DNA from: Hydrogenophaga palleronii NBRC 102513
Lineage (GTDB): Bacteria > Pseudomonadota > Gammaproteobacteria > Burkholderiales > Burkholderiaceae_C
DNA length: 64,000 bases
Direction: 5' to 3'
Assembly (NCBI RefSeq): GCF_001571225.1
Contig: NZ_BCTJ01000005.1
Location: forward strand, 97,699-161,698
Part shown: positions 28,801-42,106 of the stretch, in pieces
Position numbering within the stretch: the stretch's first letter is position 1
Layout: each line of letters starts with the position of its first letter
Made by a program: the position numbers and the translations under genes
Notes under the pieces: model-generated
The model's database searches: none
What the model was told of the DNA's origin: nothing
What the model saw: only the letters and a program-made list of their open reading frames with translations

Positions 28801-28833
28801 GCCCTCCGCGCCCGAAAAAACGGGGCGGAGGGC
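28801..28833 (-). promoter_or_regulatory. Hairpin between glpV and glpD
   Basis: Arms 28801-28814 and 28821-28833 pair over 13 bp with one bulged base around a six-base loop. No T-run follows on the minus strand, so it is more likely an RNA stability or processing element than a terminator. It could set glpD expression relative to the transporter. Confidence 0.55.
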
Positions 28834-28861
28834 GGGTTGCTACAAAAGTGGAGGCGTCAGC

Positions 28862-30595
<1,734 letters not shown>

Positions 30596-30702
30596 GTTGT
30601 CTCCTCAGCTGTCGGTTCGCCCCCCCGGTCGGTGACAGATCTCGGCCCCGGGGAAGCAACGGGCCGAATAGCGAAGACAAAAACAAAGACCGGCCTGCGG
30701 CG

Positions 30703-31011
30703 TCAGCCTTTTCGCATCACCAGCAGCAGCCAGGCGACGGCAATCGCCACCGCAATCCAGATGCTGGGCTCCTGCTCGAGCGAGAACCACTCGGCAAACC
30801 AGCCCGCCATGCCGACGAAAGCCAGATGGATGTAGGCCGCACCGAGCAGGCCGATGAAGAGCCGGTCGCCGCGCGTGGTGACCAGCGGCAGGAAGCCCTT
30901 GCGCGCCACCGTCGGCGACTTGATCTCCCACACCGTCATGCCGGCCAGCAGCAGTCCGATGAAGGAGAAGAACAGAGCCACGGGCGTGGTCCAGACCATC
31001 CAGCTGAACAT
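30703..31011 (-). CDS. glpU: DUF2160 membrane protein (GlpU-like)
   Basis: 102 residues with three hydrophobic segments (MVWTTPVALFFSFIGLLLAG, then about 55-75 and 85-100). DUF2160 proteins are the small membrane component encoded in GlpSTPQUV-type clusters. The start MFSWM at 31011 leaves one base to the glpQ stop at 31013. Role unknown; possibly assembly or coupling. Confidence 0.85.
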   Translation of the reverse strand: MFSWMVWTTPVALFFSFIGLLLAGMTVWEIKSPTVARKGFLPLVTTRGDRLFIGLLGAAYIHLAFVGMAGWFAEWFSLEQEPSIWIAVAIAVAWLLLVMRKG

Positions 31012-31012
31012 G

Positions 31013-31817
31013 TCAGACCCTCCCCATGGCAAAGCCCTTGGCGATGTAGTGGCGCACGAACCAGATCACGATCGCGCCAGGCACGATGGTGAGCACGCCG
31101 GCCGCGGCCAGCGTGGCCCAGTCCATGCCGCTGGCGCTCACGGTGCGCGTCATGGTCGCGACGATGGGTTTGGCGTTCACACTGGTCAGCGTGCGCGCCA
31201 GCAGCAGCTCGACCCAGCTGAACATGAAGCAGAAGAACGCCGCCACGCCCACGCCGGCCTTGATGAGCGGCAGGAAGATGGTGAAGAAGAAACGCGGGAA
31301 GCTGTAGCCGTCGATGTAGGCCGTCTCGTCGATCTCGCGCGGAATGCCGCTCATGAAGCCTTCCAGAATCCACACCGCCAGCGGCACGTTGAACAGCAGG
31401 TGCGCCATGGCCACGGCGATGTGCGTGTCCATCAGGCCGAGCGTGGTGTAGAGCTGGAAGAACGGCAGCAGGAACACCGCAGGTGGCGTCATGCGGTTGG
31501 TGAGCAGCCAGAAGAACACGTGCTTGTCGCCCAGGAAGCGGTAGCGCGAGAACGCATACGCCGCGGGCAGCGCCACCACCAACGAGATCACCGTGTTGAT
31601 GCCGACGTAGATCAGGCTGTTGATGTAGCCCGAGTACCACGACGGGTCAGTGAAGATGGTGCGGTAGTTGGCCCAGGTGAACTCGGCCGGCCAGAGCGTG
31701 AAGGTGGACAGGATTTCCTGGTTGGTCTTGAAGCTCATGTTGACCATCCAGTAGATGGGCAACAGGGCAAAGACCAGGTAGGCGATGAGGAACAGCGTCC
31801 TCTTGCGGAACCGTCTG

Positions 31818-31825
<8 letters not shown>
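31013..31825 (-). CDS. glpQ: Glycerol ABC transporter permease
   Basis: 270 residues with six membrane helices, MalG type. The EAA-like coupling motif is near DETAYIDGYSFPRFFFTIFL (about residues 170-190). It overlaps the first permease gene by 8 bp. By context it forms the channel with the preceding permease for glycerol uptake. Confidence 0.92.
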
Positions 31826-34860
<3,035 letters not shown>

Positions 34861-34904
34861 GCGGATCCCGTCTGAAAAAGCGTTCACCCGACCACAGGTG
34901 TTGA

Positions 34905-34950
34905 TTCGTTTTGGCGATTATTGAGTTCGCTTTTGTTCCTTTTTATTCGG
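34905..34950. promoter_or_regulatory. Candidate GlpR direct-repeat operator
   Basis: In the AT-rich 163-bp divergent region between glpS and glpR, TTC-starting repeats occur at 34905 (TTCGTTTTGG), 34926 (TTCGCTTTTG), 34936 (TTCCTTTTTA) and 34946 (TTCGG). The spacing is 21, 10 and 10 bp, so all lie on one face of the helix. DeoR-type GlpR regulators often bind such repeats. Promoters for both directions should lie here, but no single -10/-35 pair stands out. Confidence 0.5.
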
Positions 34951-35023
34951 TATTTACCCTGCCTGAGCGCGAAATAAATTCCGTTATGTTCGGGATGCAC
35001 CCTTGTCCCAGCCCCCTGTTTTC

Positions 35024-35809
35024 ATGAACCTGACCCCCCGCCACACCCAGCTGCTCGACGAAGTGCGCGCCCACGGCCCGAGAACCATCGACGCCCTGGC
35101 CGAGCGTTTTGGCGTCACCCTGCAAACCGTGCGCCGCGACGTGCAACGCCTGGCCGAAGCCGGCCTGCTCTCGCGCTTCCACGGTGGCGTGCGCCTGCCC
35201 GGCTCGACCACCGAGAACTTCGCCTACCGCCAGCGCCAGGCCATGCAGGCCGAGGCCAAGACGCGCATCGCGCGCGCCGTGGCCCGGCGCGTGCCCAACG
35301 GCTGCTCGCTGATCATGAACATCGGCACCACCATCGAGGCCGTGGCGCGCGAGCTGCAGCACCACCGCGGCCTGCGCGTGATCACCAACAACCTGCACAT
35401 CGCCTCGCTGATGAGCACCAACCCCGACTGCGAGGTGATCGTTGCCGGCGGCCTGGTGCGCGGTGCCGACCAGGGCATCGTGGGCGAAGCCACGGTGGAC
35501 TTCATGCGCCAGTTCCGCGTCGACATCGCGCTGATCGGCATCAGCGGCATCGAGGCCGACGGCACGCTGCGCGACTTCGACTACCGCGAGGTCAAGGTGG
35601 CACGCGCCATCGTCGAGCAGTCGCGCGAGGTCTGGCTGGTGGCAGACCACAGCAAGTTCAACCGGCCCGCCATGGTGGAGCTGGCGCGGCTGGACGACAT
35701 CGACGTGGTCTTCACCGACCTGCCGCCGCCCGCCCCCTTCGGCGAGCTGCTGGCGCTGGCCAATGTGGAGTGCGTGCACGCCCGCGCCGCCGAGAGCGAC
35801 AACCCCTGA
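35024..35809 (+). CDS. glpR: DeoR-family glycerol regulator
   Basis: 261 residues. The DeoR helix-turn-helix (about 5-58) reads [23 protein letters not shown], and the sugar-phosphate-sensing domain has [15 protein letters not shown] and [27 protein letters not shown]. In the family it represses glp genes until glycerol-3-phosphate binds. The start is ATG at 35024; a TTG at 35003 is possible. It is divergent from the transport operon and 22 bp before glpK. Confidence 0.92.
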   Translation: MNLTPRHTQLLDEVRAHGPRTIDALAERFGVTLQTVRRDVQRLAEAGLLSRFHGGVRLPGSTTENFAYRQRQAMQAEAKTRIARAVARRVPNGCSLIMNIGTTIEAVARELQHHRGLRVITNNLHIASLMSTNPDCEVIVAGGLVRGADQGIVGEATVDFMRQFRVDIALIGISGIEADGTLRDFDYREVKVARAIVEQSREVWLVADHSKFNRPAMVELARLDDIDVVFTDLPPPAPFGELLALANVECVHARAAESDNP

Positions 35810-35831
35810 ACCCCTTCCTGCGGACAACCCC

Positions 35832-37331
35832 ATGACCAGCACCTACCTGCTCGCCCTCGACCAGGGCACCTCCAGCTCGCGCAGCATCGTGTTCGACCGC
35901 GAAGGCCGCGTGGTCAGCATGGCGCAGCGCGAGTTCCGCCAGATCTACCCGCAACCCGGCTGGGTCGAGCACGACCCGATAGAAATCTGGCAGACCCAGC
36001 TGGAGACCGCGCGCGAAGCGCTGAAGAAAGCCAGCCTGAGCGCCGGACAGATCCGGGCGGTGGGCATCACCAACCAGCGCGAGACCACGCTGCTGTGGAA
36101 CCGCAAGACCGGCGAGCCGGTGCACAACGCCATCGTCTGGCAGGACCGGCGCGCCGAGAACACCTGCGCCGAGTTGCGCGAGCGCGGCATGAGCGACAGC
36201 GTGCTGCAGAAAACCGGCCTGCGCATCGACGCGTACTTCTCCGCCACCAAACTCAAGTGGCTGCTGGACAACGTGCCCGGTGCACGCGCCCAGGCCGAGC
36301 GCGGCGAACTCGCCTTCGGCACGGTGGACAGCTGGCTGATCTGGCAGCTCGTCGGCGGCGGCCGCCACGTCACCGACGTGAGCAACGCCTCGCGCACCAT
36401 GCTGTTCAACGTGCACACCCGCGAGTGGGACGACGAACTGCTGGCGCTGCTGGATGTGCCGAAAAGCCTGATGCCCGAGGTGCTGCCGTCCAGCGCCGCC
36501 TTCGGCCGCCTGCAGCCCGAGTGGCTCGGCGTGCCGCTGGAGATTGGCGGCGTGGCGGGCGACCAGCAAAGCGCCCTCTTCGGCCAGGCCTGCTTCAACG
36601 CCGGCATGGCGAAGAACACCTATGGCACCGGCTGCTTCATGCTCATGCACACCGGCGAGCGTTTCCAGGTCAGCGAGAACGGCCTCATCACCACCGCCAC
36701 CGCACAGCCCGCGGGCGCACCGCAATACGCGCTGGAGGGCAGCGTGTTCATCGGTGGCGCGGTGGTGCAGTGGCTGCGCGACGGCCTGCGCGCCATCGAA
36801 TCCAGCAGCGAGGTGCAGGCGCTCGCCGAGAGCGTGCCCGACGCCGGCGGCGTGGTGCTGGTGCCCGCCTTCACCGGCCTGGGCGCGCCCTACTGGCAAC
36901 CCGATGCACGCGGCAGCATCACCGGCCTGACCCGCGGCACCACCATCGCCCACATCGCGCGCGCGGCACTGGAGAGCATCGCCTTCCAGAGCGCGGCCCT
37001 GCTCGACGCCATGGGCCGCGACGCGGTGGCCGCGGGCGGCGTGCCGGTGCGCGAGCTGCGGGTGGACGGCGGCGCCTGCGTCAACGACCTGCTGATGCAG
37101 TTCCAGGCCGACCTGCTCGGCATTCCGGTGGTGCGCCCCGCCGTCATCGAAACCACCGCCCTCGGCGCGGCCTACCTCGCCGGTCTGCACAGCGGCGTGT
37201 ACGGCGGGCTCGACGAACTGGCGAAACAGTGGCGCGCCGAGCACACCTTCCACCCCACGATGGCGCCCGAGGTTGCGGCCGAGAAAAAGGCGCGTTGGGA
37301 ACACGCGGTGCGTCAAACCGTCGCGGGGTAG
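35832..37331 (+). CDS. glpK: Glycerol kinase
   Basis: 499 residues, FGGY family. It begins [20 protein letters not shown] (ATP-binding phosphate loop). The FGGY signatures [16 protein letters not shown] and [13 protein letters not shown], and [18 protein letters not shown], are present. It phosphorylates glycerol taken up by GlpSTPQV, giving the substrate of GlpD. The regulator gene is 22 bp upstream. Confidence 0.98.
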   Translation: MTSTYLLALDQGTSSSRSIVFDREGRVVSMAQREFRQIYPQPGWVEHDPIEIWQTQLETAREALKKASLSAGQIRAVGITNQRETTLLWNRKTGEPVHNAIVWQDRRAENTCAELRERGMSDSVLQKTGLRIDAYFSATKLKWLLDNVPGARAQAERGELAFGTVDSWLIWQLVGGGRHVTDVSNASRTMLFNVHTREWDDELLALLDVPKSLMPEVLPSSAAFGRLQPEWLGVPLEIGGVAGDQQSALFGQACFNAGMAKNTYGTGCFMLMHTGERFQVSENGLITTATAQPAGAPQYALEGSVFIGGAVVQWLRDGLRAIESSSEVQALAESVPDAGGVVLVPAFTGLGAPYWQPDARGSITGLTRGTTIAHIARAALESIAFQSAALLDAMGRDAVAAGGVPVRELRVDGGACVNDLLMQFQADLLGIPVVRPAVIETTALGAAYLAGLHSGVYGGLDELAKQWRAEHTFHPTMAPEVAAEKKARWEHAVRQTVAG

Positions 37332-37338
37332 AAGCCGC

Positions 37339-37405
37339 CTCCCCCCGCGCCGCTGCGCGTCACCCCCCAAGGGGGCGGCACCTGAGGCTCGGCGGAGCCG
37401 GTTCC
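37339..37405. repeat. GC-rich intergenic palindromic repeat, copy 1
   Basis: A sequence rich in C- and G-runs: CCCCCCGCGCCGC, GCGCGTCACCCCCCAAGGGGG and GGCTCGGCGGAGCCGGTTC. A second copy in the opposite orientation lies at 40222-40292. Each part forms a small hairpin (CCCCCCAAGGGGG; GGCTC/GAGCC). It lies just after glpK, where it could act as a transcript end. Confidence 0.75.
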
Positions 37406-37490
37406 TCGGTGCCTCTGGAACCAGGCACTTCGCGCCGGAGAAGCCACGCCGCCCGCCTCCCGCCTCCAGGCCTCGGGCGACAATCGGCGC

Positions 37491-38318
37491 ATGAACACAT
37501 CCACCCCTCCCACCATCACCTTCATCGGCGGCGGCAACATGGCCAGCGCCATCGTCGGCGGCCTGCTGCGCCAGGGCCACCCGGCCGAGCGCCTCCAGAT
37601 CGTCGAACCCTGGGACGAGCAGCGCGCGAAGCTCGCATTGCAGTTCCCCGGCGTGACCGTGCTGCCGCAGGCCGGCCCGGCGCTGCAGCCGTCCGGGCTG
37701 GTGGTGTGGGCGGTGAAACCGCAGACCTTCAAGGAAGCCGCGCTCACCAGCCAGCCGCACCTGGTTGGCGCATTGCACCTGAGCGTGGCCGCCGGCATCA
37801 CCAGCGAGAGCATCGCCGGCTGGCTGCAGACCCAGCGCATCGTGCGCGCCATGCCCAACACCCCGGCCCTGGTCGGCCTGGGCATGACCGGCCTGTTCGC
37901 CCGCACCGGCGCCAACGAGGCCGACCGCGCGCTGGTCGAAGCCGTGGTGCGCACCACCGGCGAACTGGTCTGGGTGCAGGAAGAACAACAACTCGACGCC
38001 GTCACCGCCCTGTCCGGCTCAGGCCCGGCCTACGTCTTCTATTTCCTCGAAGCCATGCGCGACGCGGGCGCCCGCATGGGGTTGCCGCCCGAGGTGGCGT
38101 ACCAGCTCGCGGTCGGCACCTTCGTCGGGGCATCCACGCTGGCGCAGCGCTCGGACGATCCACCGCAAGTTCTGCGCGAACGCGTCACGTCGAAGGGCGG
38201 CACGACCTACGCCGCGCTCACGGCCATGAACGAAGCGGGTGTGAAGGCGAAGTTTGAAGACGCGCTGTTTGCGGCGCAGAAGCGGGCTGAGGAGCTGGGG
38301 CGCGAATTCGGGAAGTAG
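37491..38318 (+). CDS. proC: Pyrroline-5-carboxylate reductase
   Basis: 275 residues. The N-terminal Rossmann fold has ITFIGGGNMASAIVGGL; AVKPQ follows, and TALSGSGPAYVFYFLEAM plus the C-terminal LRERVTSKGGTTYAALTAM form the active site. It catalyses the last step of proline synthesis with NADPH. The start at 37491 is preceded by GC-rich repeat DNA. Probably transcribed alone. Confidence 0.97.
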   Translation: MNTSTPPTITFIGGGNMASAIVGGLLRQGHPAERLQIVEPWDEQRAKLALQFPGVTVLPQAGPALQPSGLVVWAVKPQTFKEAALTSQPHLVGALHLSVAAGITSESIAGWLQTQRIVRAMPNTPALVGLGMTGLFARTGANEADRALVEAVVRTTGELVWVQEEQQLDAVTALSGSGPAYVFYFLEAMRDAGARMGLPPEVAYQLAVGTFVGASTLAQRSDDPPQVLRERVTSKGGTTYAALTAMNEAGVKAKFEDALFAAQKRAEELGREFGK

Positions 38319-38412
38319 TGCCCAAACCGCAATCGAGACACGGGTACTGGACCGCGACGTCAAGGGCCGGGCCGGCGCCGACTGAAACCAGATTCAAACT
38401 GAGGAGTCATCA

Positions 38413-39105
38413 ATGTCGGGATTCGAGCTAACGGCCGAAGAAGCCAAAGTTGAATATGTCGCCAAGATGGGGCCGGAGGTGGGGTCGCTCTACGCAGAGC
38501 TTTGGCAGCAAGTCGCCCGGATCCACTGTAAGTGGACAGAGTATGTAGCCCTGTTTGGCACGAGCCCTGAGCGCATCGACTTACTCAACCGAGCAGCGCC
38601 CTCGTTCATTGGCACGGTGCAAGACACGTTATGGGACGACGTGCTTCTGCACCTCGCACGACTGACCGACTCTCCCAGATCGTTCGGCAAGGAAAATCTC
38701 AGCATCTGCCGCCTCGCTATGGCTCTCACGGGATCCGCCATCGAGGCAAGTACGACGGATGCCATCGACATTGCGCTCAAGGCTTGCGGTTTCGCCAGAG
38801 ACTCACGCAATCGACGGCTGGCCCACCTCGACCTTGATCTGGCGCTCGGCCAAAGTGCTCTCCCCCTTGCACCGGCATCTCGCCTCGCAGTGAAGGAGGC
38901 ACTCGCCGCACTCGAAGGCGTTTTGAACGTCGTTTCTCAACACTTCCTGAATTCGAACAGCCTCTTCAGCACAGGGCCGGACGATACCGGCGCCATATCA
39001 CTTCTGTACCTTCTCAGGGACGGACTAAACGTCAAAGAAGAACGCCTCGCACGAATCAAGAGCGGTCAGTACAGACCAAGCGACTTCGGGTCAGATCCAC
39101 TGTGA
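38413..39105 (+). CDS. AbiU2/HEPN-like protein
   Basis: 230 helical residues. The layout (FELTAEEAKVEYVAKMGPEV start, WDDVLLHLARLTD near 75-90, and RDSRNRRLAHLDLDLAL near 130) resembles the HEPN AbiU2 family. RNRRLAH fits the HEPN R-x4-6-H active-site motif of RNases. Codon choice is less GC-biased than its neighbours, suggesting acquisition. It sits alone between proC and ubiA. A defence or toxin role is a guess from the family; no antitoxin partner is seen. Confidence 0.6.
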   Translation: MSGFELTAEEAKVEYVAKMGPEVGSLYAELWQQVARIHCKWTEYVALFGTSPERIDLLNRAAPSFIGTVQDTLWDDVLLHLARLTDSPRSFGKENLSICRLAMALTGSAIEASTTDAIDIALKACGFARDSRNRRLAHLDLDLALGQSALPLAPASRLAVKEALAALEGVLNVVSQHFLNSNSLFSTGPDDTGAISLLYLLRDGLNVKEERLARIKSGQYRPSDFGSDPL

Positions 39106-39183
39106 TGCTTGGCGATGAGCATTTGATGCTCACGAGGCGCTACTGGGGGCTACCTTCGCCGCGTAACGCTGCAGCTCCTCGTT

Positions 39184-40164
39184 TCAAACCAAGCCGACCA
39201 CCACCCCCACAAACACCGTGAACCCCAGCCAGTGGTTCAGCCGGAAGGCCTTGAAGCAGCCTTCGCGCGTACGGTCCTTGATCAGGCTGTAGTGCCACAC
39301 CACCTGGGCCAGCGCCACCAGCAGCATGGTGCCCCAGACCCAGGGATTCACGCGGGTCCACAGCATTGCCGTCCAGATGGCGAGGAACACCAGGTAGAAG
39401 CCGGTGACGGCGGCCACGTCCGCGCGGCCCAGGGTGATGGCCGAGGTTTTCATGCCGATGCGCAGGTCGTCGTCGCGGTCGACCATGGCGTATTCGGTGT
39501 CGTAGGCCAGCACCCAGAACAGGTTGCCGAGCATCAGCCACCAGGCCAGGGCCGGCACGCTGCCGTCGATGGCGTGCCACAGGCCGGCCGGTGTCAACTC
39601 AAGCCCGCCCGCGGACGGCTGCAGCAACTCCAGCGGTGGCCCGGCCAGCACAGCGGAAAACGCCATCGGAATGCCGAAGCTGAAGGCCACGCCCAGCACC
39701 GCCTGCGGCATCGAGACATGGCGCTTGGCGTAGGGGTAGGCCAGCGTGATCAGCAGCGCCGCGAAGGACCAGGCGATGGTCGAGAAGTTGGTCGTCAGCA
39801 CCAGCAGGAAAGCCACGAACGCCAGCACGGCGCCCACCATCAAGGCTTCCGTCACGCCGATGCGCCCGCTGGTGACGGGCCGCTGCACGGTGCGCTTGAC
39901 GTGTTTGTCGAACTCGCGGTCGGCCACATCGTTGATGCAGCAGCCAGCGCTGCGCATGAGGATGGTGCCGAGCACGAACACCAGCAACAGGTGCCAGCCC
40001 GGGAAACCGTCCGCCGCCACCCACAGCGCGGCCAGCGACGGCCACAGCAGCAACAGCCAGCCGGCAGGCCGGTTCCAGCGGATCAGGTCGAGGTAGAGCG
40101 ACAGACGCGAAGGCATGGGCGGTGGAGAAGAGGAAGAGGAAGAGGAAGGAGCAGCAGCCGACAT
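39184..40164 (-). CDS. ubiA: 4-hydroxybenzoate octaprenyltransferase
   Basis: 326 residues with eight or nine membrane helices. The two Asp-rich motifs that bind prenyl diphosphate through magnesium are NDVADREFD (about 98-106) and [16 protein letters not shown] (about 220-235). It attaches the prenyl tail to 4-hydroxybenzoate in ubiquinone synthesis. The N-terminus starts with a Ser-rich stretch; an alternative start MPSRL at 40116 removes it. Confidence 0.95.
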   Translation of the reverse strand: MSAAAPSSSSSSSPPPMPSRLSLYLDLIRWNRPAGWLLLLWPSLAALWVAADGFPGWHLLLVFVLGTILMRSAGCCINDVADREFDKHVKRTVQRPVTSGRIGVTEALMVGAVLAFVAFLLVLTTNFSTIAWSFAALLITLAYPYAKRHVSMPQAVLGVAFSFGIPMAFSAVLAGPPLELLQPSAGGLELTPAGLWHAIDGSVPALAWWLMLGNLFWVLAYDTEYAMVDRDDDLRIGMKTSAITLGRADVAAVTGFYLVFLAIWTAMLWTRVNPWVWGTMLLVALAQVVWHYSLIKDRTREGCFKAFRLNHWLGFTVFVGVVVGLV

Positions 40165-40221
40165 GATGGGACGAGAAACAGAACAACGTGCGAGCGAGGT
40201 GCCTCATCCAGACATGCCGCG

Positions 40222-40292
40222 GAACCGGCTTCGCCGGGCCGCAGGCATTGCCCCCTTGAGGGGGTGACGCGCCGCAGGCGCGGCGCGGGGGT
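40222..40292. repeat. GC-rich intergenic palindromic repeat, copy 2
   Basis: Reverse complement relative of the 37339-37405 element. Shared blocks are GAACCGGCTTCGCCG, CCCCCTTGAGGGGG, TGACGCGC and GCGCGGGGG. It lies between dps and ubiA, 13 bp after the dps stop codon. Confidence 0.75.
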
Positions 40293-40305
40293 GGTCAACC
40301 CTTGT

Positions 40306-40845
40306 TCAGGCCTCGAGCAGCGAGCGCAGCATCCACGCGGTCTGCTCGTGCACCGTCAGGCGCTGGGTCAGCAGGTCGGCCGTGGGTTCGTCGCCGGCCT
40401 TGTCCACCACCGGGAACAGTTCACGCGCGGTGCGTGCCACGGCTTCGTGGCCTTCCACCAGGATGCGCACCATCTCCAGCGCCTTCGGCGGCACAACCGG
40501 CACGTCGGGCACCGAGCTCAGCTTGCCGAACTGCGCGTAGCTACCGGGCGCGGCGTGGCCGAGCGAACGGATGCGTTCGGCCACCGGGTCAACCGCGTTC
40601 CACAGCTCGGTGTACTGCGTCATGAACATGGTGTGCAGCGAGGTGAACATCGGCCCGGTCACGTTCCAGTGGAAGTTGTGCGTGGTCAGGTACAGCGTGT
40701 AGGTGTCGGCCAGCAGCTTGGACAAACCTTTGGCGATGGCCGCACGGTCTTTCTCGCCGATGCCGATGTTGATCGAAAGAGCGCGCACGGCGGCGGGGGT
40801 TTTGCCAGCGGCGCTGCGAGAGGGGGTGCTTCGGGCTTTGGCCAT
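40306..40845 (-). CDS. dps: Dps-family DNA-binding ferritin
   Basis: 179 residues. The ferroxidase region [20 protein letters not shown] (about 54-73) with the following acidic residues is diagnostic. A Lys/Arg/Ser/Ala-rich N-terminal tail (residues 1-20) would bind DNA. Dps stores iron and shields DNA from peroxide. It is 62 bp after oxyR on the same strand, and OxyR is a natural activator. Confidence 0.94.
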   Translation of the reverse strand: MAKARSTPSRSAAGKTPAAVRALSINIGIGEKDRAAIAKGLSKLLADTYTLYLTTHNFHWNVTGPMFTSLHTMFMTQYTELWNAVDPVAERIRSLGHAAPGSYAQFGKLSSVPDVPVVPPKALEMVRILVEGHEAVARTARELFPVVDKAGDEPTADLLTQRLTVHEQTAWMLRSLLEA

Positions 40846-40907
40846 GGGAACTCCTTTGGAATGGCGGATGGGGAAAGGGGCTGAAAAAAGGACTGAGAGA
40901 AACGAGA

Positions 40908-41867
40908 CTATGACAAACGTTTCACGCCCGGTAGTTCGCAGGCGTAGATGGCATTGCGCAGTTCGGCGATGGCCTCGTAGCGCGTGAAGCTGCGCCGCCA
41001 GGCCAGCACCACGCGCCGCGTGGGCGCTTCGCCCTTGAAGGGCAGGTAACGCACGTAGGACGAGTCGCCAAAATCCTGGCCGGGCGTGGGCGAACCCTCC
41101 AGCGCCGACGAGGGCACCGACAGGCGGGGCACCAGGGTCACGCCCATGCCGGCGGCCACCATGTGTTTGATGGTCTCCAGCGACGAACCCTCGAAGCTCT
41201 TGCGGATGCCTTCGGCGTCGTTCGAGAAACGCGCGAACTCGGGGCAGACCTCGAGCACGTGGTCTCGGAAGCAGTGGCCGGTGCCGAGCAGCAGCATGGT
41301 CTCGCGCTTGAGCTCGTCGTTGGTGATGTGCTCCTGCTTCGACAGCGGGTGGGTGTGCGGTACGGCGGCCAGAAAGGGCTCGTCGTAGAGCGGCGCGATC
41401 GCCAGGTTGGCGTCGGGGAAGGGCTCGGCCAGGATGGCGCAGTCGATCTCGCCCAGGCGCAGTTGCTCCAGCAGCTTGACGGTGAAGTTCTCCTGCAGCA
41501 TCAGCGGCATCTGCGGCGTGCGGTCGATCACGTGGCGCACCAGGTCGGGCAGCAGGTAGGGGCCGATGGTGTAGATCACGCCCAGGCGCAGCGGGCCGGC
41601 CAGCGGGTCCTTGCCGCGCTTGGCGATTTCCTTGATGGCGGCGGCCTGCTCCAGCACGGTCTGGGCCTGGCGCACGATCTCTTCGCCCAGCGGCGTGACC
41701 GCAATCTCGCTCGCATTGCGCTCGAAGATCTTGAGTTCAAGCTCTTCTTCGAGTTTCTTGATGGCCACCGACAGTGTGGGCTGCGACACGTAGCAGGCCT
41801 CGGCGGCTTTGCCGAAATGCCTTTCGCGCGCCACGGCCACGATGTACTTGAGTTCGGTGAGCGTCAT
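40908..41867 (-). CDS. oxyR: Peroxide-sensing LysR regulator OxyR
   Basis: 319 residues. LysR helix-turn-helix at 5-62. Two redox cysteines are in place at Cys199 and Cys208 ([17 protein letters not shown]), the same numbers as in E. coli OxyR. It activates peroxide-defence genes when these form a disulfide. dps lies directly downstream. The 239-bp region upstream is shared with the VasX-like effector gene. Confidence 0.96.
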   Translation of the reverse strand: MTLTELKYIVAVARERHFGKAAEACYVSQPTLSVAIKKLEEELELKIFERNASEIAVTPLGEEIVRQAQTVLEQAAAIKEIAKRGKDPLAGPLRLGVIYTIGPYLLPDLVRHVIDRTPQMPLMLQENFTVKLLEQLRLGEIDCAILAEPFPDANLAIAPLYDEPFLAAVPHTHPLSKQEHITNDELKRETMLLLGTGHCFRDHVLEVCPEFARFSNDAEGIRKSFEGSSLETIKHMVAAGMGVTLVPRLSVPSSALEGSPTPGQDFGDSSYVRYLPFKGEAPTRRVVLAWRRSFTRYEAIAELRNAIYACELPGVKRLS

Positions 41868-42106
41868 GGGTGGCTATTTTGCGCCGATCTTGTGGTCTTT
41901 CTCTGTTGCATGGTCTGTGGAGCGGAATCGCTCTGAACACCAGACAACAGAGTCGCCTCACATCCCAAGCGCATGTGGCCTGCAGCTGATACCAAGCGCC
42001 GCTGTGAACCCCTCCGGGTATCGCCGTGCGGGCCGGTGCATATTTTCCCCGATTGCAGTTGGTTGGCACTAGGCCCACCGCCCACGCAGCGAGGAGGAAT
42101 TCGACA

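Noticed and set aside
35712..37991. 759-codon minus-strand frame
   Set aside because: Antisense shadow of glpK and proC.
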